Below, one piece after another: positions 1 to 10,360 of a DNA stretch of 38,371 bases. A model generated the notes under the pieces. The model ran no database searches and was not told the origin of the DNA. It saw nothing but the letters and a program-made list of their open reading frames with translations. The DNA is taken from assembly GCA_000708835.1 (NCBI GenBank), contig DF237549.1, forward strand, positions 15,479 to 53,849. Reading direction: 5' to 3'. The position numbers were made by a program, and so were the translations under genes. Each line of letters begins with the position of its first letter. The first letter of the stretch is position 1. Source of the DNA: Klebsormidium nitens. Its lineage: Eukaryota > Streptophyta > Klebsormidiophyceae > Klebsormidiales > Klebsormidiaceae.

Positions 1-23
1 TCTGAAGGGGGTTCGTTTCTCAC

Positions 24-3000
24 CATTCAAAGCTGGCAATCTCGGGGCACTGCACGAACATGTACTGCCCAGCCTTGTAGAGGAAGGTTTCCGGCTTTTT
101 GATCTTCAGAGCGATGACGTTACCGTAGAAGGGAACAGCCTGCGTGCAAAGGCTTTCATCGTCAATCATTTAGGATAAAATCAATAAATCATCGCATATA
201 AACTATGCTGCTTTCGAGCCACGTCGGAAGCCTTCTCACGGAGCTGAACAACGAGTAGACGCCCACAGGTTATGATTAACTGACCTCCTAACCGGCCCAC
301 TTTCCTAGTAATCCAAGCCAGTTAGTGTTAACGGTAGACGCTCGCGAGCACGCTCTTTCCGAGGATAAGCGAGAAAATAGGATTGTGAGAAGTGGACGCA
401 TAGAGATCAAAGGCTCCATCATGCTTCCGGCAGTGTTTCAGGAGCGAAGGCAAGTGCTTCAACAGACATAGTCGAGTTCCGTGTCGTCTCTAAGGGCTTA
501 CTTTGAGCACTTTGACTTCGTGCTTGTAGTTGAAGAGGGAGCGGTGGAGGCGGATAAAGCGGTCGATGACCCAGACAAACAAACCGGGGAGGACCCACAG
601 CCAGGTCTGGAAACAGGCGAGAGAACGCATGGGGGTGAGCCTTTTCCAAGGACAAACGTTACAACCCGGCCATTCCGGTTTGACTTCACTGCTGCAAGAC
701 ACGAAAGGAGCCCATGATCGACCTGAAAGCAGAGTTTCTGACTGATGCAAGAAATCCGCACTCTCTGCAACCGAGTTGGGATTTCTCGAATCCGAAAAGA
801 CATGCAAACTCAAGTTGCCTGAAGGTATGGGACAAGCTAGTCTCGATTGTTTCTCGAAGTGGGCGGAGTGTTCATCCAGCCTTTTTCCCGCTGTATGTGA
901 AGAATCATGGATAGCAAAGAGAGCTGTGCCTATTGTTCCACCTCATGAACAGCCGTCTCAGAGTTGGGCAGATCCATTGGTTCTTCTGTTTTGCGAGGAG
1001 GCTGGGATACCAAAGCAGAGTGGCTTTCAGACACGCGGTTCCATATGACAGGGTTGAAGCTGGAGAGCACTCCTCTTCTTTCTACGGTGGGCGGCAGAGA
1101 CTATCAGAGTGCTTACGTCGTTGGTGGGAAAATGCCCAAACGTCGAGTTGTGGGTCCCGTGCCAGATGATGAAGAAGAATGAGGACAGCAACAAGAAGTG
1201 CGTATAGAAGAAGGCGTTGAAGCCGACCACGTGTTGGAGCAGCTTTGGCGCCCTGCATGGAATGTATGTGGATATCAGCATCCAAGCGAGGCTGCCCTTC
1301 AAAGCTTTCGATTACGCATTTGCAGGCGGCAAATTTGTTGACACCGTTGATCAGGGGAGAACCACTTACTGACAAGGTGTCAAGACAGGTTGGGGATACT
1401 GAGAGCTATCGGTTCTTAGGTTTTGCAGCCTCCAAGCTTGGAAACACACTCCTCCTAAGCGTTGGCTGGACCAGAAATTGACAGTTTTAAAAACGTTCAG
1501 TCTGCCAGCTTGGTGTGCTCAATCAGTTGAAAAGGTGTTGCCGCATTCAGGGCTTGTCCGGACTGATGCGGGAACCTATGCATGAGCAATTACTCTACGA
1601 AGCAAAAAAGCTCGAAGCAACAACAGATAGAGGGGAGCTCACTTGGACCACATGCCCTGCCGCAGCATGGAGCTTGCCAGAGGGAAAGCCACCAGAACTA
1701 TGGCAACCATGCAAAAGCCGCTGATGGTGGTCCAGGTAAAGTAGACCTCAGAGTACGTCGGCTGGGGGGCGGCGCCAAAGTACCGATGGAATGTGTCAGG
1801 GGCAGCGGATATCTCCATGGGCCAAGTGCAGCTCATGAAAACCACCCCGTGGACGAAACCCGCGATTGCCCACGTCATGCCAAGGACCTGCAAGGGCAGC
1901 CACGGAAAGTCTGTTGAAACGCTTGAGCAGATAGTGAGGGTCACACGCTTATTGGAAAGTCTGGAAGAGTTTGGAAACAGAAGCTAGTACGTCTGTCAAT
2001 GCTGCACAGTTGCCAAAGCTGGTCAGTTGTAGATTGCTGGTAAATTCGAACACTGCTGAGGAAAGAAAGTGGATAGCTGCTCTCAGGACAGCCCTTTTCA
2101 GCGCCAAGTGAAAGAGCAAATCCTCTGGTGTGGTGCTTAGGCATAATGTTTTCGTGGACGGCTTTCCTGCCTTTCTGAATTGTTCGGCCTGGCCTTTGAC
2201 CTCAATTCACGCATTGTCCACCTTTGTGCCCCTCAACTTGTTTCAAGGCACGAAACCAGCCAGCCCCAACTCTTCCCACAGCTGTAAACGATCACTTCGG
2301 CACTCACCTTATGGAAAGAGATAAGCTCATCCACAGGGATCAGCCACTTGAGTTTCCCTCTGCCCACCGTAAGGAAGAAGCGCGAGACTGGGAGCAGCAG
2401 CAACAGCATGGAGAACTTGGTCAGCTGGGCACATCCCTTGGAGATGGCGACGCAGGGGCTGCAAAGAGGGAGGGTTTGAGCTGGCAGGCCGAAAAATTTG
2501 TCTTGAGGACCTACTGTCTTACTATAACACCGCATGTCGCTGTGAACTTCATTACTCAAATGCTGAAGAACAGAGGAGGGAGGCCCATGGCGGGTGAAGC
2601 AGTAAAGTAAAGTCCTGGTGGACGGTATTTAGTGTTCTGGTGCCCTTGAGACTTGGGAGAACTCATGAGTATCTAAGCAGCTGTGACTGCACTTAGCGGC
2701 GAGGGGCCAGATACCTGGAGCATCAGCAAAAACATTCCTTTGTCCTGAATCGCGTGCGCAGTCAATGGAAGCAGGTAGGCTCTTCAATGGCCAGTACTCT
2801 TAGCAGAACAGGAAGGAGTCTGCACTCACAAATGAGCGTAGTGCAGCTCTTTGAAGCAGAGTAGAGGCAGATTGAGCACAGTTTCACCCAGCAGAGGGGA
2901 ATGCAGTAAAGCCCCTGAGCAGAAGAGCTGTGGATGTGTCAGGATATACACATTGGCTGAGCAGCTTGTAGACTCACCCAACCAAGTGCCAAGAAGGCAT

Positions 3001-3348
3001 GGCCTTGTACTTGGCAAACCTCTCCCAGAACAGCGCCATGCACGCCAGGACATACAGGGAGAGCCAGAAGATAGAAGGCATATGGTTCCTGACACGGATG
3101 GTGAACCTCCCAAAGCAGGCTGCAATCCTACCAATCTCCCGGGGTTTATCCTCCCCCTCTACTGGCGTTACAATATCCAGCACCAAATCCTCTTTCATGG
3201 GGGCGTCCTCGGGAACAGAGGTAGTGCTGATCAGTCGCGCGTGAGATGAGGGTCTCCGTGAGCTGAAGGCAGGGCGGGGAAGGGGGTTGTCCCGCTCCTC
3301 GATAGGTTCGGCCGGGTGCCCGGTGGTGCTTCCTGCTGGAGCAGCCAT
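24..3348 (-). CDS. RBOH: Respiratory burst NADPH oxidase (RBOH/NOX), 3' end beyond window
   Basis: Membrane flavocytochrome that passes electrons from NADPH through FAD and two hemes to oxygen outside the cell, making superoxide. Six exons close in phase: 2978-3348, 2308-2458, 1643-1887, 1117-1252, 502-606, 24-139; the next donor (GTGAGA) is at 18-23, so the C-terminal NADPH-binding part lies off the left edge. About 375 residues are visible. TM1 is near residues 91-108. The four heme ligands fit the NOX spacing: H173 (ISFHK) and H187 (14 apart), H274 (FYTHF) and H287 (IWHG, 13 apart). QPTYSEV, GFNAFFYTHF and GQYMFVQCPE match plant RBOH signatures, the last being the start of the FAD domain. 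The chosen Met at 3348 has an in-frame stop upstream. The roughly 85-residue cytosolic N-terminus shows no EF-hand, unlike land-plant RBOHs. Upstream exons cannot be fully excluded. Confidence 0.9.
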
Positions 3349-3987
3349 GACGGAAGCTGACGTCCAGCCAGCTTGCGACAGTCGAACACGACGTCAAAAG
3401 AGAGCTCAGCTTCAGCAACTTTGTGGATTGAGAAGTTTTTTTGCCCAATCTCAAAGGAGAAGCTTGGGCCATATACAAGGCCAGTGAGCACGAGCTACCT
3501 CTAGGACTAGGGCCCCTGACTAGGAGAAGCCCCCAGTAGTATTTTTGACAGCAGGACGAAATCAGGGAATCTGGCCGGCTGGAACCGGGGTCCAGCCGGC
3601 GCCGGCTCAGCTGGCGGCCCGCACTAGCCGGTTGAAAACTCTCGTTGCCAGTGACTTCCATAGCTAGACTGATTCACGGGGATTCCCATGGACTGTTGTC
3701 CCGGCCATCCAGCTCCAGGCAGCCCCCCGGTTGCACGTCCAGTTAAAAATTAAGCGGTTGGCTCCACCGGCCAGCTGAGCCCACTACGGACCTGTCGATC
3801 CTACCAGCTACCGAGCTGGCGGGGATCAGTCAGGGTCCCTTCCCGGCCAGCCAGGTGCGCCCCGGCCAGGCTGCATGTTCACTAGTGTTGTGGGATCCCT
3901 GCTTCCAAGTGATTATAGCCGAGGGCCGAGAGTGATCGCGGATCGAATTGCCACATGTGTGTGATCACTGGGTGCCATTTCTGCGAA

Positions 3988-4174
3988 TAAGACTTCAATT
4001 TAGGTAAAGTAAGCTTTAGGTAAAGTAAGCCAAGCAGCCTGGGACGGGTGGGGTTAGTTTGGGGGTTAGGGTGGGTGCGGGTGCGGAGCGGGTAATTCTG
4101 AGGGTTAGGTTTTTGGTGTTAGGCTGGGAGCTTACTATACCTACAGCTTACTTTACCTAAATTGAGGAGACATC
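3988..4174. mobile_element. MITE-like element with about 40-bp terminal inverted repeats
   Basis: The left end (TTCAATTTAGGTAAAGTAAG at 3994 onward) is repeated in inverted form at the right end (CTTACTTTACCTAAATTGAG, about 4147-4166); the match extends about 40 bases inward with a few mismatches. The 9-base word TTCTGCGAA flanks both sides (3979-3987 and 4175-4183), as expected for a target-site duplication; 9 bp is typical of Mutator-like elements. The interior is G-rich with TTAGGG-like words and has no coding potential, so this is a non-autonomous element. Confidence 0.75.
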
Positions 4175-4347
4175 TTCTGCGAAAAGCAAGGTACAACCTA
4201 TAACTCTAGCGGATGCATGATTGGATTCTGCCGGGCCTACCTACGTAGGGTATGTACTCTTGTTACTGGTGCTATGGTACCTACCAGTACCACAGATCGC
4301 ACTACTTTAACCTAGCTAGTAGGTTCAACTTCACCATTTTCTCGTAT

Positions 4348-4425
4348 TGAGGTCAGGACCACAGATCGTGAGCACTCTCCCATTTCATATAAATGGGAGA
4401 GTGCTCATCTGCGGTCCTGACCTCA
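4348..4425. repeat. Near-perfect foldback hairpin
   Basis: Arms at 4348-4385 and 4391-4425 are reverse complements over about 35 bases, with one substitution and a 2-base bulge, around a 5-base loop. The arms carry TGAGGTCAGGACC and GAGCACTCTCCCATTT. The word ACCACAGATCG of the left arm also occurs just upstream near 4289. It could be a small TIR element or a small-RNA precursor; sequence alone does not decide. Confidence 0.8.
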
Positions 4426-4983
4426 GTAGGTACGTGGAATGAACGATTTGGAACAACGATCACGTGTTACGACAAGTACCGATCTAGTACAGATTTTAGC
4501 TGGAGCGGCAGTACCGGGACTGTGTACAAAGCATTTTCCGGTAACGCGGAACTCCGGAGTCCGAAGAGGCTACGTAACGCCGTAGTGCACGCTAGCATTA
4601 TTGGAGGTACCGTAACTTCAAGTCAGGGCAGGTACTGGTAGGTAACAGGTAGGTGTGGAAACCCTTCTCGCTTCCGCAGTACTCGGAGCATCCGGCGCAG
4701 CTTGCCGGTATGCTGATTGGCGACAGGGTACGGGCCCCGGGGCCATTGCTCTGAAGATTGAAAATTTTAGACGCCTACGATCATGCCAATTGGCAATCGC
4801 TGCTTGACACTTGTTCTCGAGGCGCGGCTAAAATCTAGCGGCTGAGGCGGAGGGAGTTCTCGTTCACCCCACATGCCCAGGCGTCGGCATGCTGCAACCG
4901 TCACCGCAGCAGCGGTACCGGTACAGTACCGTAGTCACTTCCGTGTGGTGTGCTGTAGGATTAGTAGACCCCGAGCATCCAAA

Positions 4984-5060
4984 CTAAGAACCCTAACCCA
5001 AAAGCTTACGCGCTTCGCACCCCAACTTACCCTAACCACCGAGCCAACCCCACCCGTCCC
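4984..5060 (-). repeat. Second, inverted copy of the G-rich module of the 3988-4174 element
   Basis: Read on the minus strand this stretch begins GGGACGGGTGGGGTT and continues through GGTTAGGGT and GTGCGAAGCGCGTAA, in the same order as 4041-4110 on the plus strand. No terminal inverted repeats are visible around it, so it is either a decayed copy or a shared internal module. A weaker third match is at 9111-9150. Confidence 0.6.
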
Positions 5061-5991
5061 CCGGGCACACTGCGGTTAGGGCACACTAGAGATACCATGC
5101 AGAGTGCACCGCATGCGAGACTGGCCGGTGCGGACAGCGGGATCCCTTCTCTGACAAAAAGTTCCGCATTAAATATCCAGGTACAGTGATTGACGTACTA
5201 ATACAGTGCATGGGCAACTTGAAGTCTTGGCAATCAATGAAAGCAAAAGCAGATTTGCCGTGCGTTGAAGACAAAAGAATTGGCATACTATGTACCTATC
5301 CGCTATGAAAGCACTAATACAGTGCCCGTCCACCTTGCACCGTACCTAGGGTACTCGTATAAGCAGAGTGACTCCGGCCAGCACCAGAGCTCCAGAGCAC
5401 CGTTGAGTCTTGCAGACACTGCCAGACAGTGCTAGCTTGCCAAGGTGCCAAGGGGTTGCCAAAAAGAAGTACGCGAATTACCCAGCACAGCCAGCTACAG
5501 TGAGCACCGGCATTGTCGTAACGCCGAAACGGCCGCTTCTGCCGCTTCAAAGCCAGAGACTCCGAGTCACTGCTGAGTCAGCCTACCACACCCTCGAAAG
5601 AGGTGTCTTCCGAACTCGTAATAGGTAGTATTCGCAAGCGGGTGCTCTTGAAGCGGCAGTAACTTATAGGGCGATCCCTCGGTACTCCACTACAGTGACT
5701 ATCATAGCTCTGGTAGCTAGAGCTAATCAGAAGGGACTGCCGGTAACCTACAGTGTAAGCAATAATGCCTACCTACCGTAGTTACAGAAACCAGACTGGA
5801 TTAGCGGACGTAGTACCAATTCTCCTGTGGCTAGCTCAGTCGCAGTAGCTGGGAGGCTCACTGAGGGATCATCAAACCACGGGGATCATCGGTGAGCACC
5901 CGAGTTGAAGCTGAGCTGCTCGTCTGAGTGCGGCAATCATCATGGGCCAGCAGCCAGAAGCCAGCCCAACACAGCATGCTCCGTTAGCCTC

Positions 5992-5998
5992 TATAAAA
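5992..5998 (+). promoter_or_regulatory. TATA box of the germin-like gene
   Basis: CTATAAAAG lies 117 bases before the chosen ATG at 6115. Transcription would be expected to start near 6020-6030, giving a 5' leader of about 90 bases. Confidence 0.65.
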
Positions 5999-6114
5999 GT
6001 CCCATTCGCGGACCCCTCATGCAGACAAAGCTGCTCCATTCCCAAAGCCAGCTCAAACAAAGTCCGCTTCCCAAACTCAAAGTCTCAGCCAGAAGACCTC
6101 CCACGCACAGCAGC

Positions 6115-7751
6115 ATGGCAATCTCGCTCAACTCCGTCCTCCAGGTGGCACTGGTTGTCGTCTTGGCGGCATCGCTCAGGAGCGTGGGGGCAGCAGACCC
6201 CGACCCCCTCAGCGACAACCCGTCCAACACCGCAAGCTTCACCTTCAGGGGCCTGGGACCCAATGGCAGCACCACCATGTCGGCGGGGGGCAGGCGGGCC
6301 GGGCTCAGCACCACCCTCTTCCCAGCGCTGACGTAAGTTCCCTGGGCTCCACTGTCTATAAAGCTGAGCTTGCTGCAAAACAGATAAGCTGCCAGCTAGC
6401 ATCGCTTGATAACCTCTGATGAGTGAAGGACACTTGATTTCCAGAAAAGCGAGAGGGACAGCTCCAAGGCCTGGGCGGCAGGTCGTTGCTCTGATCCCCT
6501 GCTCAGATTGAGGCATTGGAAGTTCAGGAATCACTTCAGGTTGACACGGTGATGCTGCACCAATCTGGAAGGCAATGTGTGTTACGCAGTGCAAATCTAT
6601 CATTCAAACTTGGTGGAATGCTTGCTCTCAGGTCTTCAATCCTGGCAAAAGTTATGGCCAAGGATAGCCACTCTCCGGCTGGCATAGTCCTAGGCTCGGA
6701 TTGCAAGCCTGGTTAACGTTGTTGCTGAGCGACAGACGCTGTGGCTAAAGATCAGCGTGACATCAGAATTGCTAGGGTTCTCAGAAAGCCTAAAGCCCCT
6801 TTTTGATCTCAACTTGCAGGGGTCAGGGCATCACGTACGTCCGCTTCGATTTGGAGCCGTGCTCTATCAACGAGCCCCACACCCACCCCCGCGCGACCGA
6901 GCTCCTGGTGCTCGTGTCGGGGGGTCCCCTCCAAGTGGGCTTTGTGGACACAAGGAGCAACCTTCACGTCGACCTTATGTACCCCGGGGATGTCACCATA
7001 TTTCCCCGGGGGTTGATGCACTACGAACTCAACGTGGGGAACCAGACGGCGCTCTTCTACTCGGCTCTCAACTCTGAGAACCCAGGAACCCTGGTGAGTA
7101 CTGGATAAGCGCTTGAACCCTTGAGTAAATGTGTCCAGTACTTTCATGATTAATGCTATTCATTCTGCAGAGAGGTGCTGTGTTAAACAGTTAAGGAAGG
7201 TGTCTTTGAATTGAAGCTGGCGGTATGTCACAGTAGATACTAATTCTTTGGTGAATGAAGCAGACGGCCGGGCCTCTTGCGGCCAAGTGTGGATGATGTC
7301 TCTTTCCTCTGCGAGGAGCTCCAGCAAAAGGCGCATTGCAGTTAGCAGGACGTTCCAGTCTTTCCTTGTGGCCCTTCAAAGCAGGAGCGAACTGCATTGA
7401 AAAGCTTCTGGTTCTGAAGTGTGGCTCTTTACTACATTCAAAAATGGGCACTACCTTCCAGCATGAGCGTCAACCCCGTGTTTACTCGAAAATCGTCACC
7501 AGTTACTCTGGCGCCAAAACCTTGCTCGACGTGGGCTTTCGAATCTGACACCTGTCCCTTTTGTCTCCCAGCCCATTGCCAACGTGCTCGCCCAGATCCC
7601 GCGGCGGACGCTCGTTGCTGCTATGAACGTCGGCCCTAACGGAGCAGACGCCTTCAAAGCGGCCCAGCCGCCCGCCAATGGCATGAGCACGCTCATGAAG
7701 CTGGACTCGTCGGTCTGTACTCCGAACACCAGAGTTACCACCATGGAATGA
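6115..7751 (+). CDS. GLP: Germin-like protein (secreted cupin)
   Basis: Extracellular single-domain cupin of the germin family, whose members bind Mn and act as superoxide dismutase or oxalate oxidase in walls; which activity applies here is not shown by the sequence. Three exons (6115-6332, 6820-7093, 7572-7751) give 223 residues, the usual family length. A signal peptide (about 1-26) precedes ADPDPLSDN, a normal germin mature start. Germin box 1 is PHTHPRATE (metal ligands H93, H95, E100) and box 2 is GDVTIFPRGLMH (H140), so all four metal ligands are present. The N-terminal cysteine pair found in most germins is missing; the only mature cysteines are C87, just before box 1, and C213 near the C-terminus. 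The gene points away from the NADPH oxidase gene. Confidence 0.93.
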
Positions 7752-9357
7752 GAAGTCGGCTGCTACGTGATTCCGCTCAAGTTAAGAAGTGACGGTCCTA
7801 GCTGAAGTAGCTAGTCACAGACCGACTCTAGCAAAATATGAGTCATAAAACCCCAAAGTGCCTAGAGGTGGATGAAAGGTTTTGATTGCAGAAATTGCCA
7901 GAATTACAAGTAAATCAGTGTTCATCAGGAACTAGTACGTACTAGGATCAGGACGTCCTCGACGTCTCGTAGCCGAATATCCGAACATCCCACCGTGGAT
8001 TTTCCGGTCGGACGGGCGTCACAGTCGGTTCAGAGTTCCCTTTTCAGACGTTTGGAAAGCTTAGCAGTGTAGAGACCTACTGACTTCTATGGTCAGAACG
8101 CTTGATTATTAGGATGTTGCTGGAAAGAATCCATGAGCCGTCATATCCAGCTTCAATATCTTCAGCTTTCTTACAATCTTTTTTCAGTCTTCGTCACAAG
8201 GGACAAAAGTCCTGGCAGTTAGCTGAGAGTGCAACCATGTTGGGACTAGATCTTGACGTTCAATACCTTCGCATCATCTGATCAGTGACGATAGTTGAAC
8301 ATGAATATTTACGCGCTTGCCTCATGCATGGTTGCATATTTACCGTATTATGATGAAGTGCAGGACTGATACAGCATCATTTCAAGTTTCAGATTTCCCG
8401 GTATGTTCATGTCCGGCCAGCTAGCTAGTGTATGGCCGCTACTCCAGCCATGTTACCCTGACCACATCCTGATAATTCTGCAAGCCTAGGTATTCAAATC
8501 ATTCAACGTAACGTCGTAAAGTAGCTCTTCGCGTTCATGTGCTAGCCGCTGTGAAAGAATATGACCATAATGAGTTCGGGCTTCTGTACGTAAACAAGTT
8601 ACTAATCTGGTTACCGAGCAGTTCGTAACGAAGCAATCGGATGGCAACACCTGGATGGGGTGGTCGGACTCCAATTATAGGATGATGAACTTACTGCCAT
8701 AAGCAAAACAACGTTTTGCACGTGGTACATGCAAAAGACAATTGGCAATTTGCGCCGCATGATCATGTTGAATACCATGCCCCGGCCGGCCCTCACCGGC
8801 CTTTCAATTGCATGATCAATCTTGGTGGCATGAATCTTGCAAGCTTCACGTATGCCAAGCTAGGCCTAAGTTGGCATGGGATTTGTGCGCGAGTCGGTCA
8901 GTTTCATCCATGCATGATTGCAATGTACACATTCAGCAGAGCTCTAATCGGATCATCAAAACAAGCTGGGGCATGTTGCGGCGGCGGCGTTCTAACCTGA
9001 TGGAAATGTGAGTCAGGCCAGACTTCCAATGCAGTGCCAACCTAGCTATTGACAGTCTCATTCAAAACGACAAGAGCTGCAAGCAAGTATGCTTACCAGC
9101 CCGGCCAGAGACGGGTGGGGTCAGAATTGGGGGTAGATATGGGCTGGGCACCGTACATGTGCGCGGCAGGTAGATTGTAAAAGACAACATCCAAACCTTA
9201 TGAGCCTCGTATAAATTCACAGAGGTACAAAAGCCTGATAATTGAATCACTCTACATATAGCCACTGGTACCGCTCAAGTTAGCCAGATCCGCACCAACA
9301 CCGCAACCTCCTTTGTGAAGGATGGAAGCAAAAGCCTAGGCCTACTGGTTGTCGGGA
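7752..9357. other. Intergenic region without recognisable genes
   Basis: About 1.6 kb between the germin-like stop and the convergent stop of the thylakoid-protein gene. It is lower in GC than the exons and broken by stops in all frames. It has many short palindromes (for example AACTAGTACGTACTAG near 7930), the word TATGCCAAGCTAGGCC at about 8850, which recurs at 15721, and a weak copy of the G-rich module at 9111-9150. I see no exon with family resemblance. Confidence 0.55.
9111..9150 (+). repeat. Third, weak copy of the G-rich module
   Basis: ACGGGTGGGG followed by TTGGGGGTAGATATGGG parallels ACGGGTGGGG...TTGGGGGTTAGGGTGGG at 4045-4075. About 40 bases align before similarity fades. It is short and low in complexity, so relationship by descent is only likely. 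Confidence 0.35.
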
Positions 9358-10360
9358 TCATTGTTTCGGCTGAGCCGTCAAGCCCCACAGGAGCAACACC
9401 ACGCTCAGATAGAAAAGCAAACTGGACGAGGATTCCCCAGTCCGCAGCTCAAAGGGCTGTGCTGTTGATGCAAGGGCTGCAGTCCACTGCGTCCAGATAT
9501 TGACCACACCAGTTGCCAAGGGAGACTCGTGCCAGTCTGCCCAGCCAGCCCAGTCAAAAGCCTGTAAAGAGAGTGCTCATTAGGGACTGTCTGAGATGAA
9601 GGATGTGTTTCATCTTTCGTCAAGCACAGAGATCCGGCGATACTCTCTGAATCTCATCCTTTCGCTGGACATTGGCGATCATGTATGAGCTGAAGAAGTA
9701 AGCAAGTTTGCTGCCGCCATTCGGCTGGCAATAATATGGCCCGAAACTGCATCAGTGTGTTTGATTCTGTTTGTTAAAGGCAATCCTCTGCATCTTAACT
9801 CTCCATACAGCGTGTCTGACCTCTTCAGTTGAATAGCAGCTGACAGCAATGCGTCAAGACTTCCATACAGTCCTTCGAAACAGATGTGATCAGAAGGTTG
9901 TGCAATAGAAAGTTGGGACAGAGAGTACAAGAGGAGAAGAAAGCAGCTCATGAAATAGGAGCCTTACCTCCAGGCCATGTCTGATGTCGTCAACATCACC
10001 CAAGAAAGAAGGATCTGAAGCCAGCGCAGTTGACGTGCTGGACAAATGAACAGAAAGTGCGAACCCCAAAGAGCATACACTTCTACTAAGAGCTTGACCG
10101 GCCGTCAAGCTTTCTTGAGCTGCGGAAACCTTTCTGCTCTGCTGACTAGGTGGATGCCATCTCCTAAGAGGAGCCCTCCTGCGGCTGGGTTGGGAACGGA
10201 CTGTGGACTTGCGGCTCTCCCTCTGTGAAGAACAGAAGAGGTTGTGGTCTCGAATGTTGGTGGTTTGCAATATGGTTGATCGAGACTGACCCTTGCAAAC
10301 TGGTGATGAAAGTGTGGCGATTGGGCTGGCACCTAAAGAGGAACCATGAGTACCACTCAT
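9358..10360 (-). CDS. Predicted plastid/thylakoid membrane protein, family not recognised
   Basis: Two exons close in phase 0: 9968-10360 (131 codons, donor GAG|GTAAGG) and 9358-9561 (67 codons and stop, acceptor TTTACAG), giving 198 residues. The N-terminus is rich in Ser, Arg, Gln and Ala with almost no acidic residues, like a chloroplast transit peptide. It is followed by a hydrophobic stretch ending STALAS|DPSF, an AxA-type site like those cut in the thylakoid lumen. The mature part has FDWAGWADWHESP, a Trp-rich amphipathic segment, and one C-terminal membrane span (SLLFYLSVVLLLWGLTA). I do not recognise the family. Gene reality is supported by clean splice signals, phase and composition. 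The upstream neighbour across 883 bases is another plastid-targeted gene, transcribed divergently. Confidence 0.65.

Larger units (their letters stand above)
3349..6114. other. Divergent intergenic region between the oxidase and germin-like genes
   Basis: No convincing coding exon on either strand; all open frames are short and lack family resemblance. About 3570-3840 is rich in GGCCAGC/CCGGC motifs, including an inverted pair (GGCTCAGCTGGC near 3603 and its complement near 3768). The rest carries a TIR element, a foldback and a second copy of a G-rich module, listed separately, and many short TACC/GGTA palindromic steps. The promoters of both flanking genes must lie here, but only the germin-side TATA box is recognisable. 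Confidence 0.6.
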
